From Hygrocybe punicea (Eukaryota > Basidiomycota > Agaricomycetes > Agaricales > Hygrophoraceae), in contig OY744465.1 of NCBI GenBank assembly GCA_963556145.1, positions 1,364,001 through 1,428,000 on the forward strand: a stretch of 64,000 nt of DNA, in the 5' to 3' direction. A model generated the notes under the pieces. The model had not been told where the DNA came from and ran no database searches. It worked only from the letters and a program-made list of their open reading frames with translations. Of this stretch, positions 9,564 through 19,569 are shown in pieces. Within the stretch, counting starts at the first letter, position 1, and every line of letters starts with the position of its first letter. Both the position numbers and the translations under genes were made by a program.

Positions 9564-9574
9564 AAGTTTAGTCT
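9564..9574 (-). promoter_or_regulatory. Predicted self-priming primer-binding site of the left copy
   Basis: Two bases after the 5' LTR on the sense strand lies AGACTAAACTT. Its exact reverse complement AAGTTTAGTCT occurs within the LTR (plus-strand 9719-9729). No TGG-initiated tRNA-complementary stretch is present here. Tf1 of fission yeast uses an 11-nt match of exactly this kind between the transcript 5' end and the PBS, so I infer the same mechanism. The right copy has the same block at 16126-16136. Confidence 0.7.
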
Positions 9575-9576
9575 TG

Positions 9577-10138
9577 TGTTACGGATCGCTGTTCTTATAG
9601 CGGGCTCCGGCAACAAAGAACCAAACGAGGATGATTGATAAGGAGAAAAGCGGATACAAACAAATGTACGAAGAGGGAGGAGTCTGGGTGTCTGGTAGCA
9701 ATCGGGGGAAGAGTAGCTAGACTAAACTTAAGGTTACTGACTACAATTGTCCGTGACTAAATACTATCGAATGACTTTAGGGCTGGCTTCTTCGTCATGT
9801 ATGGCTGCGTCGAGGATAAGCTCCGAGATGAACGGCGTCTTCGTATACTTCGTGGTCTGTGCGTTTTAGGGTGCCAACGTGGTGGCCATCGGCTACGTTG
9901 CATGTCCGGTGTCAGCAGACAGCTGATTCGGTGATTGTGTTGCGCGGTGTTATTGAGGGCTTGTACCAACGTGTATGATGTATCGGCGGCGATCGGATGA
10001 TGAGGATAGTCGTGTGGATTTGGATATCGTCGTTGATTGTCGTCGATGATGTTTTGGACCCAAGCTATGACGTTGTTTTGTGACGTGGTGTCGGAGTCGG
10101 GGTCAGAAACGGGGGTTAGATCGGGGTAAAAGGTAACA
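9577..10138 (-). repeat. LTR 2 (shared between the two copies)
   Basis: The middle LTR serves as 5' LTR of the left copy and 3' LTR of the right copy. Same TGTTAC...GTAACA ends and 562 bp length as the other two. A single shared LTR, rather than two abutting LTRs, is what recombination between LTRs of the same family would leave. Confidence 0.95.
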
Positions 10139-10578
10139 ATACCCCCGGAACAAGGGGAATCGTCCCGATTAACCGGAGGGAAAACGGAATCATACACGGC
10201 GGCGCAATCGATGAACTCGCGGTATGGATCGACGGGGTCATCGGTGAACCAGACAGGGACAGTCGGGGGAACAGCAGGACGGGGAGGGCCAATGGGACGC
10301 ACGGAGTAAAACGTACGGGGGGCGAAGAAGAGGCCAACGCCGAGATGAGCGATGTCAGACGTGAGGTGGATGGAGCCGAACGAAGAAGGAGGCATCAGGT
10401 CGACGGTGAAGCGAACATCACGGCCACAGAGGCGTCGCTTCGAACGAGGGACACGGAAGCGAGGAGGAAGGTGACGGAAATAAGGTGAGGAAGGGAGATA
10501 AACAGCGGAGGCAGACATAGAGGAAAGAAGGCAAAGAGCGAAGGAAGGAAAAGAGGGGAAACCAGACGATATATACAA
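9757..10578 (-). CDS. ORF3 of gypsy copy 2, unknown function
   Basis: Identical in translation to the 273-residue frame at 3195-4016. It begins after the pol stop of the right copy and runs into the middle LTR. Its hydrophobic N-terminus and Arg/Ser-rich C-terminus are the only notable features. Confidence 0.45.
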   Translation of the reverse strand: MYISSGFPSFPSFALCLLSSMSASAVYLPSSPYFRHLPPRFRVPRSKRRLCGRDVRFTVDLMPPSSFGSIHLTSDIAHLGVGLFFAPRTFYSVRPIGPPRPAVPPTVPVWFTDDPVDPYREFIDCAAVYDSVFPPVNRDDSPCSGGIVTFYPDLTPVSDPDSDTTSQNNVIAWVQNIIDDNQRRYPNPHDYPHHPIAADTSYTLVQALNNTAQHNHRISCLLTPDMQRSRWPPRWHPKTHRPRSIRRRRSSRSLSSTQPYMTKKPALKSFDSI

Positions 10579-10601
10579 AAGAGAAAGATTAGGGCAGGTA
10601 C

Positions 10602-13600
10602 TTAAAACACGAGGTGATCGGGGTTAACGGGATGATCGTGGGTAAAAGAAGAAGGGAGAAGGGAAAAACAATGTGGTGTTGAAATATCGTATTCGTGTGA
10701 AAGGGCGGCGGAGGGGATTGGTGAGGGAAGATGATAAAAATGAATAATAGGGAAAGCGTAAGGACAGAGTTTTTTGCGTGAATTGAAGTCGAGATTACCG
10801 AAGCCGGTAGTATTGGCAATTTGGGTGGGTGCGATGATGGGGGAGGAGATTTCGATGATGGATGTGACGGCATCAACGGGAGCGGTTTCATAGAGATATG
10901 CGTGAGTGATGCCGGGGGGAAAGAGGTATTTGCGGAATTCGTGGTTTTTTGAACCATCACGGATGAGGGCGGCATTGTGTGGGTAAATTGTAAGCAAAAT
11001 AGACGAGGAAGAGAAAGGAGGGATAACGGAAGGGGGGAGAGTAAAAAGAGAACGAAGGGATAAAGATGAAGGGGCACGGGGATGTATTTTATGGAAATCA
11101 TTGACGAGATCCTGGCAATATGCGGTTTCGGATGCAGGGATCCAGGAATCTTCGTCGCGAGGATAGTCGAGCCAATGTACCAAATAATATAACTTATTAC
11201 GGCGTATGCGGGAGTCAAGGATATGTTCGATTTCGTAATGATCGTCGTTGTCGATAATATCAGGAGGTGGTCGAAGATGGTATTTCTGTTGTATGGAGGA
11301 CGAAGGCGGTTGGAATGGTGAAAGGAGAGTGACGTTAAATATGGGAAAGATCTTCCAGGTTTTCGGTAATTTTAACTTGTATGACGATGATCCGATTTTG
11401 TCGAGGACGGTGAAAGGACCGAATTTTTGATTGTCAAGCTTCTTACTCGGACGATCTGTGGTCAGATTCTTTCCATTTAGCCAGACTTTATCACCAGGAG
11501 AGAAGACAATTTTCTTGACATGACTGTCATACTTATCCTTCATGGTTTGTCTCGTAATGTCCGCAATTTCGCCTATTTTCTGTTGTATTGATTTCATTCG
11601 TGTAACGAAATCATTAACGGCTTCGTTGGCAATAGGAGTATGCTTGTCAACGTCGAGACCGGTCCAAGGATGTTGTCCCTGCGTAGCGAAGAAAGGGGAA
11701 GTCTTAATCGCGGATGATTCGCGATTGGCCAATGCAAATTCGGCAAGGGCAAGCCATTCGTGCCAATCATCTTGTCGGTAATTGGTAAAAAAACGAAGAA
11801 AAATTTCGAGTTCTTGATTCATTCGTTCCGTTTGTCCATCAGCGCGTGGATGATATGCTGTTGTTGGACGTCCTTTGATACCGATCAAGGAGTACAATTC
11901 AGTGATGAACCGTGAAACGAAGACCGAACCACGATCAGAGATGATAAAGCGAGGTATGCCGAAACGTTTGAAGACGTAATCCCGGAATAAGCGCGCCCAT
12001 CCTTCTGATGTCAACGTTGTATTCGTGGCGATAAAGATCGGATGTTTTGATCGTTTGTCAACGACAACCAAGATGGCGTCAAAACCATGTGATTCAGGTA
12101 GAGGGCCAATCATATCGACAGAAATCGTATGCCAATTATACGGTGGTACATCGTGAGGGAAAAGTTGTCCGAATTGTTTTCCTCGTCGTGGCTTATTTTG
12201 TTGACATTCGGCACAACCCTTAATATACCGTTCGACGTCTTCTCGGATGGTTGGCCATGTTGTTGTTCGTGAGATCAGTTCAATCGTTTTATCACGTCCA
12301 GGATGGCCTGCGGTGGGAATATCGTGATGTAAGGAAATGATGTTGTCGCATGTAGGGGTTGCATGAAGTATTTGTCGGATCGTTTGTTCTGGTAATACAA
12401 ATAATGAGTCAGGAAGACCGATCATACCTTCATTGTCTTTTTCTTTGGGTTTATGGTCGACGCGTCGTGAAAGGAGATCGGCCTTCTTGTTCTGTGATCC
12501 CTTCCGGTATAACAAACGGAAACTATAGTCCTGTAAGAATGCGATCCAACGAGCCTGTCGTCGGGTGAGATCTTGCGGTTTGCGGTAATATTCGAGGTTA
12601 CGATGATCGGTGAAGACATCAATTTGTTCTTTTGCACCAAGAAGAAAATGTCGCCATTCTTCGAAGCTCCGTATAATTGCAAGTAATTCTTTATCGAAGA
12701 CTTGGTAATTGCGTTCCGCTGGTGTCATTGTTGTTGACATGTATGCGACAGGGCGGAAAAGACCGTCAGGTTGTTCTTGCGAAAGGATAGCACCGATCGC
12801 ATAATCTGATGCGTCACATTCGATGGTGAATTTCTTATCAGGGACAGGTAATACGAGGATTGGATCGGTGGTAATGATGGTTTTTAATTGATCGAAAGCA
12901 TTTTGTTGTTCTTCTGTCCAATCCCATTTTGCTTTTCCCGTCAATTTGTGTAATGGGCTCGCGATCTGTGAGAAGTTTTCAACGAAACGACGATAGAAAT
13001 TCAGGAAACCAATGAATCGCTGTAATTCGGTTTGGTTTGTTGGAACGGGCCAATCAGTAATGGCATTGGTTTTGATAGGATCCATCTGAACTTGGCCATC
13101 TCCGACGATAAGTCCAAGATAATCGACCTTTTCCTTGTCGAATGTACATTTCTTTGGCTTCAAGAAGAGATTGTTTTCGCGAAAGATCTTCAAAACTTGT
13201 TTCGTTCGTTTCCGGTTTTCTTCGAGAGATTTCGAGAAAATCAAAATGTCGTCCATGTATACCAATAGCCATCCTTCACGTATTTCGTATCGGAAAACGT
13301 GATTCATCAATCGTTGAAATGTCGGTGGTGAATTCTTCAGGCCAAAGAACATGACCGTCGGTTCGAATAAACCTTTTGGTGTCAGAAAAGCGGCTTTGTG
13401 TTCATCGCCTTCCTTGATGCGGACGTTGTTGAATCCCCATCGTACATCCAATTTCGTGAAATATTTGGCTTCGGCTAATTGATTGATTATATCATTGATC
13501 AGTGGCAATGGGTATTTGTCATCGACTGTCCATGAATTTAACCATCGATAATCTTGAATTGGTCGTCGTTCGGCGGCATCTTTCTTCGATACGAAGAAGA

Positions 13601-14882
13601 AAGGAGATGCGTAAGGTGATTTGGAAGGACGAATTCGTCCTGTTTTCAGGTTTTCGTCTAAGAATTTGTCGAGGTCTTGTTTTTCGATCGGTGATAACGG
13701 ATATAATTTACAATCATGATGATCTGGTGCATCTGGTTTCAGCGTTATAGCGTGATCCCATGGTTTTCGTGCAGGTAATTCATCGAAGCCGGACGGTTCA
13801 AAAACATCTCGATAGTCATGATATGTTTCGGGTACCAACTCCTCGAAGGTCTTTTCTTTTTGTTGTTCTTGTGCCTTGATGGCAAGTTCTGTTGACTTTG
13901 TCATAAAGGAGCGAAAGTGTATGGGATCCATTGTTTCCTCCATAACTTGATCGAACCAAAGGGGTCGTTCCCAAACTACCGTATCAAATTCAGTTGAACG
14001 TATTATTGATGACGTTCCGCAACCAGAAAGACATCGAGAAAACTTGATCTCGTTTTCTCGCCAATCAATTTCTGGGTTGTGCTTCTTCAACCAGTCGTAT
14101 CCGAGGAAAATATCCATCTTGGCCAATGTTGTTACCGCAAAACGGAGTAATTCTTGATGATCGCCAACACGCATTTGTAACTCACAATATTCCGTGATCT
14201 GTCCTGTTTTTGGTTGCGTTCCATCACTCATGTAGGAGTTAAACGGATTCAGGTATGGTTTTGTCGGAATGTTATGTGCTTTAACGTAGCCGACGTCGAT
14301 AGCGCAAATAGTACATCCGCAGTCAATCAAACTTGTCATGGGATATTGTCGTCCATCCTGTGGTACGGAGACAAAACCATGAACCAGTAAGGCCATACGG
14401 AGTTCGGAATCTTTTTGTGTTATAGCTCGTATCGGTTCCATTGTCCGTGGTTCGTGTGGTGGATCCTGTGGCATGTTTTGCACCAACCATTGTACTGCTT
14501 CTGCGATAGGTCGTCGGTTAAGTGTCAAGACAAGTCCTGGCGAAATCTTGTCCGTCCATTGGTCATAGATGTCCCAATCATTCAAGATGTCAAGGGCATA
14601 ACCCATTGTGGTTGAGCGAATAGCAACGATCGTTTCCATCGCATTGAATTCGGATTCGATTGTCGTTTTTCTTTTCTGGGGTTCGATTTTCTCTTCTTTG
14701 TCTGCAACATGGGTATCTCGCCACGTGTTGCTTTCCTCTTTCGGCTCTGTTGTCGGTATTTGTCTCAATTCGTTGCGGAGGGCTTTGAGATTGGTGAAAA
14801 CGTTGTTGAATTGTTTACATACGTATACATCTTTCTCGAGTCGTGCGATCGTGGCCTCTTGCGCTTCACGTCGCTTCTTCAA
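10602..14882 (-). CDS. pol: Gypsy copy 2 Pol with C-terminal ASCH-like domain
   Basis: Identical in translation to the copy 1 Pol (1426 residues) with the same domain order and the same Asp-Cys-Gly protease motif. The ASCH-like segment lies at about 10647-11000. No disabling change is visible, so both copies look translation-competent. Opens at TTG over the gag stop, as in copy 1. Confidence 0.95.
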   Translation of the reverse strand: MKKRREAQEATIARLEKDVYVCKQFNNVFTNLKALRNELRQIPTTEPKEESNTWRDTHVADKEEKIEPQKRKTTIESEFNAMETIVAIRSTTMGYALDILNDWDIYDQWTDKISPGLVLTLNRRPIAEAVQWLVQNMPQDPPHEPRTMEPIRAITQKDSELRMALLVHGFVSVPQDGRQYPMTSLIDCGCTICAIDVGYVKAHNIPTKPYLNPFNSYMSDGTQPKTGQITEYCELQMRVGDHQELLRFAVTTLAKMDIFLGYDWLKKHNPEIDWRENEIKFSRCLSGCGTSSIIRSTEFDTVVWERPLWFDQVMEETMDPIHFRSFMTKSTELAIKAQEQQKEKTFEELVPETYHDYRDVFEPSGFDELPARKPWDHAITLKPDAPDHHDCKLYPLSPIEKQDLDKFLDENLKTGRIRPSKSPYASPFFFVSKKDAAERRPIQDYRWLNSWTVDDKYPLPLINDIINQLAEAKYFTKLDVRWGFNNVRIKEGDEHKAAFLTPKGLFEPTVMFFGLKNSPPTFQRLMNHVFRYEIREGWLLVYMDDILIFSKSLEENRKRTKQVLKIFRENNLFLKPKKCTFDKEKVDYLGLIVGDGQVQMDPIKTNAITDWPVPTNQTELQRFIGFLNFYRRFVENFSQIASPLHKLTGKAKWDWTEEQQNAFDQLKTIITTDPILVLPVPDKKFTIECDASDYAIGAILSQEQPDGLFRPVAYMSTTMTPAERNYQVFDKELLAIIRSFEEWRHFLLGAKEQIDVFTDHRNLEYYRKPQDLTRRQARWIAFLQDYSFRLLYRKGSQNKKADLLSRRVDHKPKEKDNEGMIGLPDSLFVLPEQTIRQILHATPTCDNIISLHHDIPTAGHPGRDKTIELISRTTTWPTIREDVERYIKGCAECQQNKPRRGKQFGQLFPHDVPPYNWHTISVDMIGPLPESHGFDAILVVVDKRSKHPIFIATNTTLTSEGWARLFRDYVFKRFGIPRFIISDRGSVFVSRFITELYSLIGIKGRPTTAYHPRADGQTERMNQELEIFLRFFTNYRQDDWHEWLALAEFALANRESSAIKTSPFFATQGQHPWTGLDVDKHTPIANEAVNDFVTRMKSIQQKIGEIADITRQTMKDKYDSHVKKIVFSPGDKVWLNGKNLTTDRPSKKLDNQKFGPFTVLDKIGSSSYKLKLPKTWKIFPIFNVTLLSPFQPPSSSIQQKYHLRPPPDIIDNDDHYEIEHILDSRIRRNKLYYLVHWLDYPRDEDSWIPASETAYCQDLVNDFHKIHPRAPSSLSLRSLFTLPPSVIPPFSSSSILLTIYPHNAALIRDGSKNHEFRKYLFPPGITHAYLYETAPVDAVTSIIEISSPIIAPTQIANTTGFGNLDFNSRKKLCPYAFPIIHFYHLPSPIPSAALSHEYDISTPHCFSLLPSSFTHDHPVNPDHLVF

Positions 14883-16108
14883 AAACCCTCTTGCTTCAAT
14901 TTCAACGCCGCCAACTCATCCATCAATGCTGCAATCCGGGCGTCTTTGCCATCGTCTTGTTGTTGTTTCGGTGTTTGTTGGACAGTTTCCATGGAACGAA
15001 TCTGTTGTCGTCCTTGTTGTTCCGGACAGTTGCGTGAGATGTGTCCGGGTTGTCGACATTTAAAACAAATTCCTTTCTTTATGAAATCCAACCGTTGTTC
15101 ATCTGTCAAGCGAGTAAACGTTTGCCGTTGAGGTGGCGTTTGTCGTTTATCGATGTCCATCGGGACAGATTCCGACTGTGGGCGGGGTGCTGATGTTTGT
15201 TGCGGTCGAGGAGTAGTCGATGTAGTTGTCGCGTTTGGATTGTATCGTGTTTTCGTGGGTAGATTCATCGATCGTACTTGTTCCTGGCGACGTCGCCAAT
15301 GTTGATCAAGTCTGACCGTTTGCTCGCGCCATTCCTCGATGGAAGTTGGGATTAGCATCCCAGTATAGATCTGATCGATTAATGGCTTGTTCATGTGAAG
15401 TTCGACGAGTTGAATGAGGTAGCTCTCGTTGAACATTTCGCTGAGACCAGCGAGACGTCGGAGAGTATCAAACTCGATCCAAAATTCGTCTGCTGTCATC
15501 TTTCCTTGACGCAAGTCGTTCAACTTGGTCAACGCGTCCTTCTTCTGATCCGGTTTTTCAAAGTGTCGTCTAAATTCTTTCGTGAAGTCGTCCAGACTTC
15601 CAAAATTGACGGGGTCGTGCTGCAAGGCAATGTCGACGTACTCGTCCGCCCATCGTCCGGCGAGTCCTCCTTGCAAATACGAGAGGATAAAAAGGATTTG
15701 CTTCTCCTCTGAATCGAAGGCGGTGATGTTTGCTCGGATGTAGATATGGGCACTACGGAGGAATGTTTTGAATCCCTCTTTGTTCCCATCGTACTTAGCT
15801 GGCGGAGCGATATGAGATTTGGGAGATGACGGGGCTGCGGGTGCAACAGTGGTGGTGTCTTGGATTTCGCGGTTTTCTTCGGTGTCTGACATTCTGTTGT
15901 GTATGTGTGTTTGATGGTGAAGAGCAAGTGTTGAAGCAGAAAATGATGGCGGGGGGAAAGACGGGGGTCGGAAGGTGGTCTGTTCTGCGACGTAGTGGTC
16001 GAAGTTGTCGTCAGAGGAATCTGACGTTTCGGGTGCAAGATGATATTCGTCGTCGTGTTCCCAATTTGGGGTTCGGTATCGTCGAGGTTCCAGGTTGTTT
16101 TGGTTCAA
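14879..16108 (-). CDS. gag: Gypsy copy 2 Gag
   Basis: Identical in translation to the Gag of copy 1 (409 residues, one CCHC knuckle). It starts 30 bp inside the 5' LTR boundary at 16139, leaving a short leader that contains the primer-binding site. The same GGGTTTT heptamer precedes its stop (plus-strand 14882-14888). Confidence 0.93.
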   Translation of the reverse strand: MNQNNLEPRRYRTPNWEHDDEYHLAPETSDSSDDNFDHYVAEQTTFRPPSFPPPSFSASTLALHHQTHIHNRMSDTEENREIQDTTTVAPAAPSSPKSHIAPPAKYDGNKEGFKTFLRSAHIYIRANITAFDSEEKQILFILSYLQGGLAGRWADEYVDIALQHDPVNFGSLDDFTKEFRRHFEKPDQKKDALTKLNDLRQGKMTADEFWIEFDTLRRLAGLSEMFNESYLIQLVELHMNKPLIDQIYTGMLIPTSIEEWREQTVRLDQHWRRRQEQVRSMNLPTKTRYNPNATTTSTTPRPQQTSAPRPQSESVPMDIDKRQTPPQRQTFTRLTDEQRLDFIKKGICFKCRQPGHISRNCPEQQGRQQIRSMETVQQTPKQQQDDGKDARIAALMDELAALKLKQEGF

Positions 16109-16138
16109 TGTCGAGGGAGTAAAGAAAGTTTAGTCTTG

Positions 16139-16700
16139 TGTTACGGATCGCTGTTCTTATAGCGGGCTCCGGCAACAAAGAACCAAACGAGGATGATTGA
16201 TAAGGAGAAAAGCGGATACAAACAAATGTACGAAGAGGGAGGAGTCTGGGTGTCTGGTAGCAATCGGGGGAAGAGTAGCTAGACTAAACTTAAGGTTACT
16301 GACTACAATTGTCCGTGACTAAATACTATCGAATGACTTTAGGGCTGGCTTCTTCGTCATGTATGGCTGCGTCGAGGATAAGCTCCGAGATGAACGGCGT
16401 CTTCGTATACTTCGTGGTCTGTGCGTTTTAGGGTGCCAACGTGGTGGCCATCGGCTACGTTGCATGTCCGGTGTCAGCAGACAGCTGATTCGGTGATTGT
16501 GTTGCGCGGTGTTATTGAGGGCTTGTACCAACGTGTATGATGTATCGGCGGCGATCGGATGATGAGGATAGTCGTGTGGATTTGGATATCGTCGTTGATT
16601 GTCGTCGATGATGTTTTGGACCCAAGCTATGACGTTGTTTTGTGACGTGGTGTCGGAGTCGGGGTCAGAAACGGGGGTTAGATCGGGGTAAAAGGTAACA
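16139..16700 (-). repeat. LTR 3 (5' LTR of the right copy)
   Basis: The rightmost LTR, ending GTAACA at 16695-16700 and followed directly by the target duplication CAAGT. On the minus strand it is the 5' LTR. The predicted transcript start, if self-priming applies, is the AAGTTTAGTCT block at plus-strand 16281-16291. Confidence 0.95.
16319..16531 (-). pseudogene. Remnant of ORF3 inside LTR 3
   Basis: The 70-residue frame is the C-terminal part of ORF3 as encoded by the LTR itself, without its upstream part. It is present because every LTR carries the ORF3 3' end. It is not an independent gene. Confidence 0.6.
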
Positions 16701-16957
16701 CAAGTATTCTATCTGAACTATACAGTACTTTGCTGTAGATACAGTAAAAGTAGTGAAACAAAAGGCTTGATGTTATTGAAAAGGTATAAGTCTCATTTGC
16801 CTTCATACCTTCAGATGAATTTGAGCACAAGTATTGTAGTTTATGTCTGAATACTGTTACAATACCATGTTGAATGTTATGGTAATGATATTTAGTATAC
16901 TTGTCAAGTACTTTCAAGATACTGTGTGACATGGTATGCTACTGCGCACCCTGTGTT
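16701..16957. mobile_element. Foldback element, outer part of right arm
   Basis: This continues the right arm of the foldback element at 2415-3014 after the gypsy insertion. The first five bases, CAAGT, are the second copy of the target duplication (first copy 3010-3014). The remainder is the reverse complement of 2415-2665, with a few substitutions. Joining 2846-3014 to 16706-16956 gives 420 bp. That equals the left arm once its extra 11 bp are removed, which supports the reconstruction. Confidence 0.82.
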
Positions 16958-18560
16958 AGAGAGCTCGTTAGAGGGACTGGGGTAACTTTCAACATGTAAA
17001 CTGGTAGCATTGCACTCCCTACTTAGATCGACATTTCTGACATGAAAGAAAGCAAGACAGGCGGAGTTGTGCCAGAAAATCACATGGGATGCAAAACTGG
17101 TCTGGAAATGGATGAGACCTTGACACTCTTATGAAAATTTGGCCGGATAAATAATGTGGCATTTTTCAGAATTTGGGACTTTTGGTCTGGAAAAAATCAG
17201 GCATAGGGTACCTTTTTTCACGATTTTGGTCCGGATTCCGCGGAGGCATTGCCACTTATATTCATGGGTCCTCCTACGTCGGGGTTTTTGTCGCGATCGA
17301 TTAATCAAGCAAAGCTATGGAAAAGTCAAAACTCTCCAGAACGTGTAACGTACAGAAAGAGACCTATTATGACAGGTGCTTCGAATCCGGGGACCTCCGG
17401 AGGCCTGGCCTTCGTCTAGGCCATGATCGGTCAGACGTATCACCTAGGTAAGCGGCGTGAACTTATGCTGAACAGCCGGGGACGAACATTTGCGAAAACT
17501 GCTCCACAGTATGGCTTTCGCTCCGGAGCTGTACACGAAACAAGAACCGAGCATAGATATGCGTAATGGTTATAGGCATCCGTCATCAATACGTATGTAT
17601 TTTGCTTCTTGACCCCCTCTGGGCCTTATCCCCGGAGTTGGTTGCTGTTGGCGATATGTTTCGAGATTGTGGACGGCCGCAACCCATATCTTCGAAGTGG
17701 CAAAACATCATCAACATGTTATGACTTTGTAATCTGGCCAGTGCCCTGATCGGTGTTTTTCTGAAGGTGTCAAGAAACATATGCAGAACACTCCTTGTGG
17801 CCGGACGTTGCATACGCCATAAGAACTCGCCTTGAAAGGTCTCGGCTGCCCGTGTGAGTTCGCGGACACTTCTATGTTTTGCGACTTCGACGGCTTCTTG
17901 TTGGGAAGGACCAGGGCAATACAGAGCCGCTACGAGAAGGCAAAGACATGATCAATATTAAAAGGTTCGATAGATCTCTCGCTTCAAGGAGCCCCGAGAA
18001 TTCGTGCCACAAAACAAATGAAAGGAATCCACCTAACAAACGGGCCCTACAACAGTCATCCAAGAGATAGTCAATGCCATGACTGTAGCTCCAATTCGAC
18101 AGCAAGGTCCCTATCAATGCTTTGAGCTCCTGTCGAAGTAGCAGAGACGACCACGCTCGAATCAAGGCTTACTCATGCCACCACCAGAGGTAAAATATTC
18201 CTTATGAAGATACTGTATACGTGTGGGATTGGTAGTAGGATCCAGAACATTGCTCAAATCTTGGGTTTCGTTGAACGCATAGACTCGGACTGATTTTTAG
18301 GGTCAAGCAGAGCAACCAATGTATCAGTTCTGGTGCCTTGCTTGGTTATTTTTTGATGTTGTTCTTCAACATTGGATCTTCTATAGCCCCATCCTTGTTC
18401 CTGACGTTCGAGTACGATAAATGAAGCGCAAAGAACAAACACGTGTAGGCCTTGCGCACCTCATTATTTACATCTTCAATTAGCACCTTCAACGCTAACT
18501 CGTGAGACAGCAGGGTCCGCTAGAAATATCACTTCGGTATCATTAAGATGACCACCGACG
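16958..18560. other. Unique-looking sequence between foldback elements; one possible minus-strand gene
   Basis: No repeat family from the rest of the window recurs here. On the minus strand a frame is open from about 17950 to 17586. It encodes a segment with REL-T-AAETFQGEFLWRMQ and FLDTFRKTPI-like text that reads like real protein. An upstream open piece at 17872-18165 might be an earlier exon. I recognise no domain. The rest, including 16960-17580 and 18170-18560, shows nothing I can name. This could be host sequence that received the neighbouring insertions. Confidence 0.35.
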
Positions 18561-18570
18561 ACCCATTTAC

Positions 18571-19253
18571 TATGACGTTCCACGTGCACTTTTATTATTT
18601 GCGCGATAGAGGCTGTGCGATCGCGCGAATTGGAACCGCGCGGTTTCACAAGGTACACAGACTTTGTTTTTTTGGCATTGCTGTGCGTCTGTGGGGCCAT
18701 TTGGGGAGAATAATACATTTAATTTATTTCTACCTGTATACTTAGAGTGTTTTAGTCAACTATTAGCTATATTCCAGCAAGCTTTGTGCAATACGAAGCA
18801 GACTCTAACTCCGAGCAAGAAATCAACAAGCTGCCTGTTTTGGTTGCAACAATCATGTGATATCAAATTTGATATGAGTTGTCATCGTGATGGCCTGGCC
18901 AATGATCGGATCGTGCAATCAAATCTCTACATCACGAAGCTTGCCCAAAATAGGAAATCCAAAATTAGCGGTCATGCTCACCGAGGCTGCTTTGTGCCCA
19001 CAAAGCTTGCTGAAATATAGCTAATAGTTGACTAAAACACTCCAAGTATACAGGTAGAAATAAATTAAATGTACTATTCACCCCAAATGGCCCCACAGAT
19101 GCACAGCAATGCCAAAAAAACAAAGTCCGTGTACTTTGTGAAACCGCGCAGTTCCAATTCGCGCGATCGCACAGCCTCTATCGCGCAGTTCCAATTCGCG
19201 CGATCGCACAGCCTCTATCGCGCAAATAATAAAAGTGCACGTGGAATGTCATA
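18571..19253. mobile_element. Foldback (long-TIR) element, 683 bp
   Basis: Inverted arms of about 215-250 bp (18571-18787 and 19003-19253) start TATGACGTTCCACGTG and end with the near-complement. The loop (about 215 bp) has no gene. ATTTAC flanks both sides (18565-18570 and 19254-19259), a probable 6 bp target duplication. The right arm carries a 37 bp tandem duplication (CGCGCAGTTCCAATTCGCGC...) at about 19149-19222 that the left arm lacks. The arms are rich in GCGCGATCGC words. Confidence 0.82.
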
Positions 19254-19321
19254 ATTTACAAGGAGCTTGGAGACAATGAAGTGCCAGGGCATTTGAACTT
19301 TGGTGCAAATTGTGGGATGGT

Positions 19322-19505
19322 CCCAGGCTCCTACCAAGCCTTGCTGAGAGGGTGAGGGACGATATCCTAGTGGCCGGGAAACTTCCGTAGATTAAATGTC
19401 CGATATGAACAAATATGAGTCTCCGACCAATTATAATTTCAAACTCCTAACTCTTAATCCCTTGACCCTCTCAGCAGGCTTGCACAAAACGTAAGTAAAC
19501 AAAGC
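19322..19505 (+). repeat. Left terminal inverted repeat of the helicase/DUF6589 transposon
   Basis: It pairs with 24804-24999. The outer part has GCCTTGCTGAGAGGGT, and further in the same motif recurs inverted as ACCCTCTCAGCAGGCTTG. So each repeat contains its own inverted pair of an ~18 bp motif, a plausible transposase-binding arrangement. The inner end is at TAAGTAAACAAAG. Confidence 0.85.
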
Positions 19506-19569
19506 ACGCCACAATTCTGTTAAGTCCCGAAATAGAGTACACATAAAAATTAATGCTTCCCCCCTAATC

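Larger units (their letters stand above)
3015..16700 (-). mobile_element. Tandem dimer of a Ty3/gypsy chromodomain retrotransposon
   Basis: Three 562 bp LTRs (3015-3576, 9577-10138, 16139-16700) bracket two internal regions at a spacing of exactly 6562 bp. The unit is flanked by CAAGT at 3010-3014 and 16701-16705, so the whole array behaves as one insertion into the foldback element. Every open frame of copy 1 has an identical counterpart in copy 2, so the duplication is very recent or an assembly product. Transcription runs on the minus strand. Each copy has gag, pol and a third frame after pol. The Tf1/sushi-like chromovirus assignment rests on the chromodomain and the predicted self-priming signal. 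Confidence 0.95.
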
